The notes below the pieces were generated by a model, which was not told where the DNA came from, made no database searches, and saw only the letters and a list, made by a program, of their open reading frames with translations. Both the position numbers and the translations under genes were made by a program. From an uncultured Rubripirellula sp. (GTDB taxonomy: Bacteria; Planctomycetota; Planctomycetia; Pirellulales; Pirellulaceae), in assembly GCA_938075415.1 (NCBI GenBank), contig CALJHC010000023.1:1-64000 (forward strand): DNA of 64,000 nucleotides. Reading direction: 5' to 3'. Positions 1 through 9,463 of this stretch are shown here, in pieces (the stretch's first letter is position 1; each line of letters begins with the position of its first letter).

Positions 1-39
1 TGTGCACAGTATGTCTCCATGCGGGCACTGGTGGTTGAT

Positions 40-700
40 GTTGTTTTTAGCTCGCTACGATGTGCTCCGGTGTCCATCATAAATCGCCTTGCTGAAGTGA
101 TCGAATATCAACTGGGACGAGTATGCCGGCGACCAGTACCAGGACCGAGAGTTACGCAAAAACCCGCTATTGTGATTCGCTTTTTATCAGATTTGCGTCG
201 GTTTTCGAGGACGTGTTTGCAGCGATACCTGACGGTGAGCGGTGCCACTTCTCGATCGAAACCCCGAGGCGTTTTGCACTACCCGCTGGAAACGTCTGAC
301 GTGTGCTGGGGTGGAGCCATGGGCGAAGGCATTTCAGAATCTTCGAGCGTCCAGAGCGACTGACTTGGTGCTGCATCATCCGATGCACGTCGTTAGCGAA
401 TGGGCGGGTCACAGCATCGAGACGATGAAGAAGTTCTATCTGCAAGTGACTGATGAGCACCGCGAAGCTGCGTTGCAGGTGAAGCCGCAATTGCCGCCGG
501 CTGCGAGCAAGGATTCCGGCTCCCAGCTGTCGGGGGAGGCGAAGCCAAACCCGAAGCCGTCAATGCCAGACATGCCGAGAAACGACTCGCAACAAAAAAG
601 CCAAACCCCGTTAATTACGGCATTTGGCTCGGAGTGTCTGGGCCTGTCTGACCCTTTAATAGCGGCAGAGGGACTCGAACCCCCGACACGCGGATTATGA
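40..700 (+). pseudogene. Decayed tyrosine recombinase (phage-type integrase), C-terminal part
   Basis: Fragments of a tyrosine integrase catalytic domain are readable only by switching frames. About 47-79 reads LARYDVLRCPS and then hits a stop; a shifted frame around 180-260 gives FEDVFAAIPDGERCHFSIE; a third frame from about 330 gives PWAKAFQNLRASRATDL, then WAGHSIETMKKFYLQVTDEH. These match the box II Arg (NLRASR), the box II His/Trp region (GHS) and the catalytic Tyr (FYLQ) of integrases common in planctomycetes. In-frame stops and at least two frameshifts mean the gene is dead, although the last 150 codons remain open. The final open codons run into the 3' half of the neighbouring tRNA, as expected where an element integrated into a tRNA 3' end. 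The gene probably extends left of the window. Confidence 0.75.
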
Positions 701-733
701 TTCCGCTGCTCTAACCAGCTGAGCTATGCCGCC
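660..733 (-). tRNA. tRNA with CAT anticodon (elongator Met or lysidine Ile2)
   Basis: On the minus strand a full 74-nt cloverleaf folds. The acceptor stem is GGCGGCA with TGCCGCT (one G-T pair at 1:72), the D-arm is of GCTC...GAGC type, the anticodon stem is GCGGA/TCCGC, the loop has CAT at 697-699, and the T-arm carries TTCGAGT. The discriminator base is A at 660 and CCA is not encoded. A CAT anticodon can be elongator Met or Ile2; identity elements do not settle it here. The integrase relic abuts its 3' end, so this gene was probably an attachment site. Confidence 0.93.
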
Positions 734-1537
734 AAAATTCAACAACCCGATAAAGTTTTGTTTCGCCCCTTCATCGCATCGCTGTGGCGAAAAATAGCAG
801 AAGTTTACCAGTTGATCCAGTGACTAGCCGCTGAAGACTTCACAACCTGAACAAATTAACATCCCCATAAAGAAAATCATTGCGTTTCTGGACCGATCCG
901 GCAGGCGGAAGGGATATCAAACGGTTCGCCCCCCAGAAGGATCCTTCTCGTCAGGAGTCGAAATCGGGCGATGTCTGACCATACCAACAAACGCTGTGCC
1001 CGCAGACTAGCACTTATCCACAGACGATCACACTTTGTCGATGAGACACTCAGTACATCGATGGGACAGACAGTACGTCGATCGAACAGACGGTGATCCG
1101 GTTGGGAACACAAATTCCAATAAGGCTGACTACTCTGATAGGGCACCCCTTACAGCTCAGCCTGGAATTTCCCATGAATGACCGTCTCAGTCGCCACGGC
1201 ACCCCACTGTTGGCGTTTCCGCGAGCTGGATGAATCTTCCTGGATTTTCAAAAGCAAAAAACAGCAGCCTTCTCCTCAGGATGCTTCCACCGCATCACCC
1301 TTTCGCGGTACGTCACGAGGGCGTTTAAACTGGCTTGGGATGACCTTGAATTCCACCTTTGGCAAAACAGCAGACTCGCTCCTCAGAAGTGACCGACAAA
1401 TGGATCATTCACTCGAGATGGATTGTCTTCAGCAAAGCACCCCATCGGGATAAGCACTCGCGGTGCAACACAACGTTCACCGAGGACAGACAGGAAATCC
1501 GCCGCGCGGCGTGCTGTATGCCCACCAAATCAACAAC
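734..1537. other. Intergenic region without recognisable gene
   Basis: About 800 nt between the tRNA and the 3' end of queD. Short open frames on both strands have no recognisable domain and no convincing ribosome binding site. The only structure seen is the degenerate 20-bp tandem repeat at 1031-1090. Confidence 0.6.
1031..1090. repeat. Degenerate 3 x 20-bp tandem repeat
   Basis: Three adjacent 20-nt units at 1031-1050, 1051-1070 and 1071-1090. Units two and three are cagtacatcgatgggacaga and cagtacgtcgatcgaacaga. The first is more diverged but keeps the TCGATG.GACA core. Confidence 0.7.
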
Positions 1538-1966
1538 CTAATCCAAGTTAACCTCCGCGCAGGTTTCTTCGCTCTCCCAAAGCCGAACTCGATAGGCGGT
1601 TGCTCCGGTGCCTTCAAGAATTTTTGGGGCCACGTCGTGGAGAAAGTGAAGGGCCATGTTCTCCGCTGTTGGATTTTTATCCAATTCATAGATGCGATGT
1701 GGCTCTGATGACCGAATCGCCTCCAGACCATTCTGGTCCTTCTTCCAAAGGACGAACGTATGATCCCAATTTTCGTCAATCCACCCGTTGACACTCTGTT
1801 TCAGTTTTTTGAAATCAAGAACCCGTCCGATTTCATCCTGCTTTTGACCGGTGACGTAAATTTCCAGAGCATAGTTGTGCCCGTGCAGATTCCTGCATTT
1901 ACCCTCGTGACCTACAAGTCGATGACCGGCACAAAAAGTAAAACGACGCATGATGCTCAACGACAC
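1538..1966 (-). CDS. queD: 6-carboxytetrahydropterin synthase (QueD/PTPS family)
   Basis: 142 residues, the normal size of the T-fold QueD/6-pyruvoyl-tetrahydropterin synthase family, which converts 7,8-dihydroneopterin triphosphate to 6-carboxy-tetrahydropterin for queuosine and other 7-deazaguanines. The zinc ligands are visible as H15 (FCAGHRL) and H28/H30 (NLHGHNY). The catalytic Cys is C24 in the CxxxHGH motif, typical of QueD rather than the Glu-type folate PTPS-III. The DHTF, NPTAENM and WESEETCAEV segments also match. The start used is a GTG at 1966 with an AGGA eight bases upstream; an in-frame ATG at 1951 is possible and would leave all motifs. The gene stands alone, with no other que genes nearby. 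Confidence 0.92.
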   Translation of the reverse strand: MSLSIMRRFTFCAGHRLVGHEGKCRNLHGHNYALEIYVTGQKQDEIGRVLDFKKLKQSVNGWIDENWDHTFVLWKKDQNGLEAIRSSEPHRIYELDKNPTAENMALHFLHDVAPKILEGTGATAYRVRLWESEETCAEVNLD

Positions 1967-2742
1967 GATGGTAATCCTAAAGGCGTGTTGGTTGTCAGTC
2001 GGAAAGTTACAAACACATGATGTCAGTGTTGCCCGGTACCCAGTTATCCTCGCTACACATGAAACCGAGCGAGTGAAGTTGTGCCCAAGTCACACCAACA
2101 GCAATGCGAAAGGTTGGTGATGAGGTGGCTACGTTCATTCGCTCAGAGACGCTGTTTGAGCAGGCAAAATCAGTAGGGCCATCAAAGAAACCAAAGAGGC
2201 AGTGCTGGAGGATAGTCGATAGTAAAGAATACAAGGCTGAACAGTGCAACAAGGGTGAGGCTGGCCAAGGAAAATTAACCAGAGTGAAAATCATGCGATT
2301 TCCAGGCGTTTTTCTTCAAAAAACCAATGATCCAACCACTGCACCCCTCCTCATCCAGTTTACCAAAACCTGAACGCCTTTTACTCAGTTCGATGCATCC
2401 TTGAACTCAGTATTTTCGGCGAGAGCAACACCCAGTTGAACTTGTGACCAGTATTCTTCGGGTCAAAATCATGACACACTAATCTTTCGGCGAATTCTCA
2501 TCAGGCTGCTTCACGAAAGTGACGACACCGCCAGAAGACGTTTGAGATCACCAGGCTTCTGACTGGTTAAAAATCGCCATCGACCGCGTCATGGATAGAA
2601 TCAGCGGTACAAATATCGCGGACGGATCATCTTCTCGAAATTCAGTTAGCGTCAAGATTTAAAGTCACAAAGCAAAACTTACATTTCACAAGAATCAGTC
2701 GTCACGCAACGACTGCAACTCTCAGACAACATCAGTAAACAC
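1967..2742. other. Intergenic region, no gene supported
   Basis: About 775 nt between the divergent queD and the lactonase gene. It must hold both promoters, but no convincing -35/-10 pair, riboswitch fold or protein-like frame was identified; the short frames on either strand have no recognisable domain. Confidence 0.5.
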
Positions 2743-3708
2743 ATGACAACCACGATTCAAGCCAAACCGTTAAGCGTGCCTGATTCTGCCCCATTGCGTT
2801 ACCTGCCTGAAGGACCAATGGCACTGGGCGACTCACTTCTCTCATGGGTAGGAATTCAACACGGCGATGACACCACGTTTGGAAGTTTAAATATCCTTGA
2901 CCTACAAACAATGTCTAATCAGTCCCATGAACTTCCTGGGCGTCCGGGATTTGCGTTCCCAACGACTGAGCAAGATTTGTTTGTGGTGGGTTGCGAAAGA
3001 TCACTCGGTCTTTTCAATCTCGCTGACGGATCATGGAAGGTGTTCTGTGACGGCATCGACTCGGCCGTTGACAACACAATTATCAATGACGGTTGGGCAT
3101 TTGATGACAATCTGATCTTCGGAACTAAGGATCTTGAATTCGCCACAAAAAAAGCCGGTCTTTATCTCTATCGCGGTTCTGAAAAAAGTCTCATCCAGTT
3201 ACGAAACGATCAAATCTGCAGCAACGGAAAAGCGTTGATCGAAAACCACGATGGCAGTTTCCAATTACTGGATATTGATTCGCCAACGCGTCAGCTTGTT
3301 CGTTACTCACTAGACCTCACCAGTGGTGAGACAGGATCGGCAGAGGTGGTGATTGACTTCGCCGGGGATCCAGCCGTACCCGACGGAGCCGTTTTGACTC
3401 CTGATGGAACCGGAATCGTCGTCGCGATGTTCCGCCCCGAAGTCGCAGAATACGGAGAGACTCGGTTATACGACCTAGAATCGGGTGAATTACGAACCAT
3501 TTGGCAAACACCCGCGTCTCCACAAAACACCTGCCCAGCTTTCGTCAGAATCGACGGCCAGTTGAAGCTACTTATCACGACCGCAGTGGAGAACATGACC
3601 GAAGAGGCTCAAGCACAATGCCCCAATGCTGGGAAATTGTTCCTCGCTGAGATTGGTGACATTCTCGACGACGGTGGTGATCTCACAGCAAGGTACAACC
3701 TCGGCTGA
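2743..3708 (+). CDS. SMP-30/gluconolactonase/LRE family protein (cytosolic lactonase)
   Basis: A 321-residue six-bladed beta-propeller of the SMP-30/regucalcin family; members hydrolyse aldono-1,4- or 1,5-lactones with one bound divalent metal. Probable metal ligands: Glu in RYLPEGPMAL near the N-terminus, Asn in TIINDGWAFDD, Asn in QICSNGKALI, and Asp in VPDGAVLTPDG, the order seen in the family. No signal peptide is present, so it should act in the cytosol, unlike the exported paralogue at 20194. It is monocistronic, with spacers on both sides. The sugar substrate cannot be told from sequence. Confidence 0.85.
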   Translation: MTTTIQAKPLSVPDSAPLRYLPEGPMALGDSLLSWVGIQHGDDTTFGSLNILDLQTMSNQSHELPGRPGFAFPTTEQDLFVVGCERSLGLFNLADGSWKVFCDGIDSAVDNTIINDGWAFDDNLIFGTKDLEFATKKAGLYLYRGSEKSLIQLRNDQICSNGKALIENHDGSFQLLDIDSPTRQLVRYSLDLTSGETGSAEVVIDFAGDPAVPDGAVLTPDGTGIVVAMFRPEVAEYGETRLYDLESGELRTIWQTPASPQNTCPAFVRIDGQLKLLITTAVENMTEEAQAQCPNAGKLFLAEIGDILDDGGDLTARYNLG

Positions 3709-3819
3709 AAATCGCACCAACGAACTAGATTAGCAATTCAGGCCAGCAAGTTAGATCGGGCCATCAATCTGGCAAGCAGCGTCCTCTCCAAGAAGCAACC
3801 ATCGGGTGGTCCTCGCGAT

Positions 3820-6618
3820 TCAATCGTGGACAGATTTCCCGTGGGAAAACTTGTTCCGATTCAGCGACACCAAAAAAGAGCGAGGCACTAATGGAATCAG
3901 CCGTTCGTCAATCCGTCGTTGTCTTTCGATCCAAAATGTATCTGGTGTGAATGTCGATTTTTCATCCTGCGGCGATTGAAGCATTAATCTCCAGTCAGAA
4001 TTCACCTGACGACGAACATCATCGGCGCGTTGATGCAACAGTTCAACGCCCGCGTCGTCCAAGAATTCAGGAATCGAATCCAATTCGACAAAAACAGAAT
4101 CTGAAATTGCCATCAACCGATGGTACGTCTCGGCACTCACTTCGTCACTTCCCAGAATCAGATGCTGCAATCCTCCGCCATCTCTTTCGAAGACCTGCAA
4201 GTACTCCTCGGTCAAATCCCAACCGCTCAAGTTCAAGACTTGAAGGTGACCTTGTTGCAGCAAAACCGACAAGGCTTCGATGGGCAACTGGCTTTCAGCA
4301 AGGTGTAATTCGTTGACCTGCCTCAACTCGGAGATGGCATTGACTGTTGCACCATCCAGTGAAATCCGATTCAACGAGACTCTTCGCAGAGAAGACATAC
4401 GAGTCAGCCATGCAATCGTCCCTGCTGAAATGGGCGCGTCATCGAGGTTGACCTCCCAAAGATCATCAACATTTCTCCATTCTCTGACGATGGAATCATC
4501 GATAACGCTTCCTGGTAAAGCGAGCGACACCAATTCGCCAAGATCACCTATTTTCCGAAGAGAAGATTTCGTGAGTGAGGAATATGCGAATGCCAGGCGA
4601 TGAAGGTGTTGACATTCCAGAACTTCTTCGGCAACAGCATCTGTCACCTCAACACCACCACCTGCAAACCACTCCAAATCACGAAGCCCTTTTAATTCAG
4701 CGGATTCGGGCCAAGGACCTTCCACAGACAAACCGTTGAGTCGAGGAATGTTAAGAATTGATAATTCATTGAGGGTGGAAGTGACCTGTAAGCTGGTTTT
4801 GATCCGTGGTTGATCAATCAACCGTAAACTTTCCAATTCATGCATCGCTGAGACGTTCACGAACTTCAAACGATCTCTTCCTACCAAATCAAAATCACTG
4901 ACCCTTGTGCCATCAATCGCCAAGTTCGCCAAATCGGGAAACTGGTTAAGTAAGTCTCTGAGTCCATTTTTGTTGAGGGGCGTCGTTCGGGCATCCAAAA
5001 AGTCCACCTCGCTCATGGGTGCGAGCTGCCGCAATTGATCAAAAGATGCGTGAGTTCCATTCAGGTTGAGTCGTTTAATTTTCTTGTTGTTGGCCAGGGG
5101 TGCCAAGTTCACTCCTTCCAGCGGCAAGTAAGCGAAATCCAACTCCACTGGACCTTGCTGCTGCCCCAAGTATTGAATCCATTCACCGCAAAGCTCTTTT
5201 TGTGCCGTATCGGGAACAACATTTCCAAGCAGTGTGATCAGGTAGGCACCCAACTTGAACTTTTTCAGTGATGGAACGCTCCCGAGGTTTAATTCCTCCA
5301 GATCCTTGGCGTAGCAACCCAGCTCAACCAGACTATCAACGCCATCAACCTCTAACTTGCGCACCCACGTCAAACCAGGCAGAAGGTAGTTATCGTTGAC
5401 GACGAATCGAGCATCAATGAGTTCTTCTTCAATCCTCACCAACCTCGGTAAGTTGATCAGCGAAAGATCATGCTTCTGGACGCGATCCAGCGATAGACGT
5501 TTTAAGGATGGCAGGTTTGCTAGTCGCAGTCCCAAAACGGCATCATTCATCGTATGTGACCGGCGTTTGACCCATAACCCTTCCAAGACTGGCCAACCGT
5601 CAAGATTGAGGGATGCCTGATCGCCATCTAATGGGCGTGACAACCATAGAAGCTCGCAGGTTTGCACCCAATCAGGTTCACCAAGTTGATCAAGGTCGAT
5701 ACTGGTACCAGTCAAATCAACGGTGCGTAACGGTTTGGAATCCAATCGGCGAAGTTGAGCCACCGTCAGTTTTGTTTGTGGAAACTTCAAGTGCTGCAAC
5801 CAAGGCAACGCAACGATGGCATCAATCTCTTCATCACCGACATCGCAACCGGACAGCATCAAGGAATCAAAGTGCAGGCGTTCCTGCAACTTTTGCAAGG
5901 ATCCGACTGAATGCTGACCATCGAAACTGTGAAGTGAAACTAGCGTTGGTATCTCCACTGCCTGATCTAGCAATCGGTCGTCAACGCCAAGAAATCGCAC
6001 GTGCCGAATTTCGCGTAAACTTCGCTTGATCCCCTGGGGAAGATGTGGTTCGAGTATCGCCGGAATCCAAGCGGAGACAAAAAGATTGCCGTTCCTTCTC
6101 AACTGCTTGGCGAGTCGCTGCTGCTGATAGGGTCTCCTGACCTTCGCAGCGAAAATGGCGATGGGAACGACAACAATGCAGGCCGCAAAAACAATGTCAA
6201 AGAAACGACGCTTCCTGTTCGATTCCTCAGCAACTGCCAAGCTTTGGTGCCGAAACATCAAGAATCGCGTCATCAACCAAGACAAGACAAGCCCGAGGAC
6301 GATGTTGATCAATAAATTGAGAGGCTGCCAATATCGATAGGTGACTTCACCCTTGGAGGAGTAGGCAACTGAGTAACGCAGTGGCCACCCCCCCATCACC
6401 GGCATTCCGGCATCACTAGCCTGCTGGCTGTCAGATAAATCCACATATCCAACCCACTCCCCTTCGACTTCCACGACTTGAAAAGGAAGATTAACCAACG
6501 CAAAGAAGGTCAGAATGAAAGCAGCAAACAAGCATCCCGAGAACCTGCTTTTACGCAAGTCATCTCTTGAACGATCCCGCTCCTCTTTTAATTCATCAAC
6601 TAAAACCGAAGTCGACAT
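3820..6618 (-). CDS. Membrane-anchored leucine-rich-repeat protein
   Basis: 932 residues. After a charged N-terminus there are three hydrophobic segments at roughly residues 28-47, 100-119 and 142-160, with an extracytoplasmic loop between the first two. From about 190 to 880 the chain is a series of irregular leucine-rich repeats (L..L.L....I/V.), recognisable as LHLAESQLPIEALS, LQVLNLSGWDLTEEYL and similar. This is the ribonuclease-inhibitor-like LRR type expanded in planctomycetes. No enzymatic domain is seen. Family knowledge suggests a protein-protein interaction role at the membrane; the partner is unknown. The ATG at 6618 is the first Met before the charged leader. The gene is convergent with the lactonase. 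Confidence 0.8.
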   Translation of the reverse strand: MSTSVLVDELKEERDRSRDDLRKSRFSGCLFAAFILTFFALVNLPFQVVEVEGEWVGYVDLSDSQQASDAGMPVMGGWPLRYSVAYSSKGEVTYRYWQPLNLLINIVLGLVLSWLMTRFLMFRHQSLAVAEESNRKRRFFDIVFAACIVVVPIAIFAAKVRRPYQQQRLAKQLRRNGNLFVSAWIPAILEPHLPQGIKRSLREIRHVRFLGVDDRLLDQAVEIPTLVSLHSFDGQHSVGSLQKLQERLHFDSLMLSGCDVGDEEIDAIVALPWLQHLKFPQTKLTVAQLRRLDSKPLRTVDLTGTSIDLDQLGEPDWVQTCELLWLSRPLDGDQASLNLDGWPVLEGLWVKRRSHTMNDAVLGLRLANLPSLKRLSLDRVQKHDLSLINLPRLVRIEEELIDARFVVNDNYLLPGLTWVRKLEVDGVDSLVELGCYAKDLEELNLGSVPSLKKFKLGAYLITLLGNVVPDTAQKELCGEWIQYLGQQQGPVELDFAYLPLEGVNLAPLANNKKIKRLNLNGTHASFDQLRQLAPMSEVDFLDARTTPLNKNGLRDLLNQFPDLANLAIDGTRVSDFDLVGRDRLKFVNVSAMHELESLRLIDQPRIKTSLQVTSTLNELSILNIPRLNGLSVEGPWPESAELKGLRDLEWFAGGGVEVTDAVAEEVLECQHLHRLAFAYSSLTKSSLRKIGDLGELVSLALPGSVIDDSIVREWRNVDDLWEVNLDDAPISAGTIAWLTRMSSLRRVSLNRISLDGATVNAISELRQVNELHLAESQLPIEALSVLLQQGHLQVLNLSGWDLTEEYLQVFERDGGGLQHLILGSDEVSAETYHRLMAISDSVFVELDSIPEFLDDAGVELLHQRADDVRRQVNSDWRLMLQSPQDEKSTFTPDTFWIERQRRIDERLIPLVPRSFLVSLNRNKFSHGKSVHD

Positions 6619-7315
6619 GATTCCTTTGCTTGATCAATTTTCACGCGTATCGAGTAAATCGGCAGCATTTACAACGGGTTTGCCGCTAGGAAAGGATAGC
6701 AAACTTGGCAAGACTATCGGACATGGACTCGAGAACACACTGTCTTATTCTTGATTTTTGCAGAGGATTGCCAAGGACTGCCGAGCACCTTCGGGTGAAC
6801 GAATCACAAATGCGTTCTTGGCGCAATTGATCATCATCGAGCAACCAAACTCGTCTCACGCGAGGGATTCACTCGGGAAAGTCAAGCATCGGCCACGCCC
6901 CCAATGGCAGTGATGCCATGAAAGTGATCCAGCGACGATTCTCTTTCGAACTGCTCGCCAAAAGCCGGGCCGAACAGCCTGACCTCGCTGCTCCGCAGCT
7001 AAATTAGATTTCACTCAAATTCTAGCGGAGCAAAAACCAGACTGACCTCAGCATTACCACCACAAGCAAGCGATCTCCTGCATTTCGGTCAAACTGTTTA
7101 AACGGCCAGGCAATATTGAAATTCGTCGACCGTCGTTCCCAACATCTTCAAGGGGGTCGCGAGTGAATGAGCAGTCAAGTGAAAAAGCTCTCTGCCTCAC
7201 AGCGTCATCTTGGAGGAATTAAGCGTGCAATGCTTCATCAACTTGGAACGAATTGCTGGCTGGCATTCGTCGGCCATTTGGTTCAATGTTAAATCCGACC
7301 TGACAAACATCAAAT
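6619..7315. other. Intergenic region, nothing recognised
   Basis: About 700 nt between the start of the LRR gene and the end of the small membrane protein gene. The region is stop-rich, and no RNA fold, repeat or convincing terminator was found. Confidence 0.55.
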
Positions 7316-7513
7316 TCAGGAACCAAGATCATGCTTCTCGGATCCAGACTCGTCGTAGCGATTAATGGCGAAATAGAAAAACGTTACTGGCAGGCATGGC
7401 AACAACAAGAGAAAGTACAGGCCCAGTACTAAGCTGAAGACAATGGTCATGAGGATAAACCCCATCCATAGCCACCAAGTGTCACGCCACAAACCAAGCA
7501 ATTGTTTAATCAT
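7316..7513 (-). CDS. Small two-helix membrane protein, unknown function
   Basis: The ATG at 7513 gives 65 residues: a short amphipathic start (MIKQLLGLWRDTWWLW), two hydrophobic helices separated by a brief turn (LYFLLLLPCLP region), and a charged tail (INRYDESGSEK). A longer form from a GTG at 7570 would add a further hydrophobic stretch. The Trp-rich RDTWWLW segment followed by two helices and a YFAINRYDE tail looks like a real conserved small protein rather than chance, but I cannot name a family. It stands alone between two long spacers. Confidence 0.5.
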   Translation of the reverse strand: MIKQLLGLWRDTWWLWMGFILMTIVFSLVLGLYFLLLLPCLPVTFFYFAINRYDESGSEKHDLGS

Positions 7514-8392
7514 CAGCGCCAATCCCTTTCCAAAGACCAAACCTGTGAAGAATAGTGAAGACACTCTCACAAGGTTTGGCAGACGTCACTTTGTAGGATA
7601 GAAAAATAGAGCCCGCTCGAAAACGCATAACGAAAATTTCGTCGCAAATAGTTTGTCAACGCATCCTTTTGAGTCAGATGCTAAATGACTTCCCGTCCCT
7701 CACATTGATTTGGGCCAATTAGATCACAGACCCAGCCAAAAAACATTGACAAGAGACGATCGACTGCGAGCAACCCAGACCATGTAGCCGAACGGTTCAT
7801 TGAAGAACCTAGCCAATGACCGGAGTGAATCACAATTACAGAGAGAAGACAGATAAAAGAATTGGGCAGCACGTTCCTGACCTGACTTCACAGAGTCGAC
7901 AGGATTCAGCGAATTTCTTGAGATACGAGATACTAGATACGAGAAACTTGGTTCAACACGTACACTTTTCACGAGCTGTTTGCACGGTCGAGCGTGATAA
8001 AAAAGATCGTTTGAGTTCGAATCGTCATGTTTGCAACATTGGGCATGGATTCACTGCGCAGATTTTAATCACTCGCTCGGCTTCCAATTCAAGCCCTTCT
8101 GCTTCCCTTTTCTTTGAACAATTGATCGGCGCAAAGAGAGGCCCAAAAGAAGAGTTGAAATCGCGATCCACTGCTTCAGCAAACCAAATTGCTAAGCGTC
8201 TTCGACATCGGTTTGCAAGTAGGCAGATCGGCTTCACGATAAAAAGTTCAAGATAAATTCATGGACCAATTTGTTTTGGTAACATTCATTTTTATCGGGG
8301 TTGGGGAGGTCGCGAAGTTCAAGACGGCCGCTTACAATTCCAGCTTGCCAGACGCTAAAACGTTTTGGATCGATAAGACATAAGGTTGTTTG
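7514..8392. other. Intergenic region, nothing recognised
   Basis: About 880 nt upstream of the first PNP gene. A plus-strand frame (7816-8256) is open but low-complexity-like, without a good ribosome site or known domain, and was not called. No promoter could be assigned with confidence. Confidence 0.5.
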
Positions 8393-9232
8393 ATGTTGGA
8401 TCTCTACGACAAAATCCAAGACGCTTGCAAAACAATTCGCGAGCGATTTCCCATCACGCCAAAAGTCGCTATCATCCTTGGCACGGGCTTGGGAGACCTC
8501 GCAGAGGAGATCGAAGTTGATGCAACAATCGACTACGAGGAAATCCCTCACTTCCCTCGCTCGACTGCAACAAGCCACCGAGGACGGCTGGTATGCGGGC
8601 ACCTTGCCGGCGTACCGGTTGTGGCCATGGAAGGCCGTTTTCATTTGTACGAAGGTTACCCGTTAAAGCTGATCACACTTCCCGTTCGAGTCTTTAAAGA
8701 ACTCGGCGTTGATCTGTTAGTTGTCAGCAATGCTTGCGGCGGTCTTAATCCGTACTTTACCGCGGGTGACCTGATGGTGATTGAGGATCACATCAATCTT
8801 TTGGGTGATAATCCCTTGATCGGCATCAACGACGACCGTCTTGGTCCACGTTTTCCTGACATGTGCGAACCTTACAGTCAGCAATGGGTTGATCGAACCG
8901 TCAAAATTGGCCGTGATTTGGATCTGACGATTCACAAGGGCGTTTTTGTGGCAGTTGCCGGTCCCAACCTCGAAACACGTGCTGAATACCGCTTTCTGCG
9001 GACCATTGGTGCCGATGTCGTGGGTATGAGCACCGTTCCGGAAACAATCGTGGCGGTACACTGCGGTCTAAAAACGGTTGGCATCAGTGTGATCACAGAC
9101 ATGTGCCTTCCGGATGCGCTTCAGCCAGCAAATGTTGAAGAAATTATCGCAACAGCGGGTCGAGCGGCACCGAACCTTCGCATGGTGGTGCGGAAAATCG
9201 TTGAAGAAGCAGGTCTCGATCGAATTGCCTGA
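8393..9232 (+). CDS. Purine nucleoside phosphorylase, trimeric class, with 6-aminopurine-type residues
   Basis: 279 residues, class I (trimeric) PNP: phosphorolysis of purine ribonucleosides to free base and ribose-1-phosphate in salvage. Visible motifs: phosphate loop ILGTGLG, the His/Tyr pair in GRFHLYEGY, the SNACGGLNP loop, DHINLLG, the Glu of AGPNLETRAEYR and GMSTVPE. Two recognition positions deviate from the human enzyme: the Asn that contacts the base (human N243) is Asp 236 in VITDMC, and the His that contacts the 5'-hydroxyl (human H257) is Val 248 in PANVEEI. Both are the kinds of change found in methylthioadenosine phosphorylase. The ATG at 8393 is preceded by AAGG seven bases away. 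A paralogue follows 231 nt downstream. Confidence 0.9.
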   Translation: MLDLYDKIQDACKTIRERFPITPKVAIILGTGLGDLAEEIEVDATIDYEEIPHFPRSTATSHRGRLVCGHLAGVPVVAMEGRFHLYEGYPLKLITLPVRVFKELGVDLLVVSNACGGLNPYFTAGDLMVIEDHINLLGDNPLIGINDDRLGPRFPDMCEPYSQQWVDRTVKIGRDLDLTIHKGVFVAVAGPNLETRAEYRFLRTIGADVVGMSTVPETIVAVHCGLKTVGISVITDMCLPDALQPANVEEIIATAGRAAPNLRMVVRKIVEEAGLDRIA

Positions 9233-9463
9233 TTCGGTTGCCATTGATCGGTCCCGACCATTCAATGGAATCACCACCTGCTCACGCAAACATGGATTCT
9301 AATCGTGACTGAACATAAGCCACTCAACAACAGAATCCACTCATGGCTGCAACGGCGTCTAACGAGATAGGTTTTCACTCGTAAGGTCCGAACGGAAAAT
9401 CGCTGAATAAAAAGCATCGTTCTCAAGTTTAGAATACGAACTGCAACGCGTTGGGAATGCGAG

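Noticed and set aside
2007-2373. Overlapping frames on both strands between queD and the lactonase gene
   Set aside because: No ribosome site, no domain and mutually exclusive frames; composition looks non-coding.
7816-8256. Plus-strand 146-codon frame upstream of the first PNP gene
   Set aside because: Ser/Arg-rich product without hydrophobic core pattern, no ribosome site, and an antisense frame also open; most likely chance.
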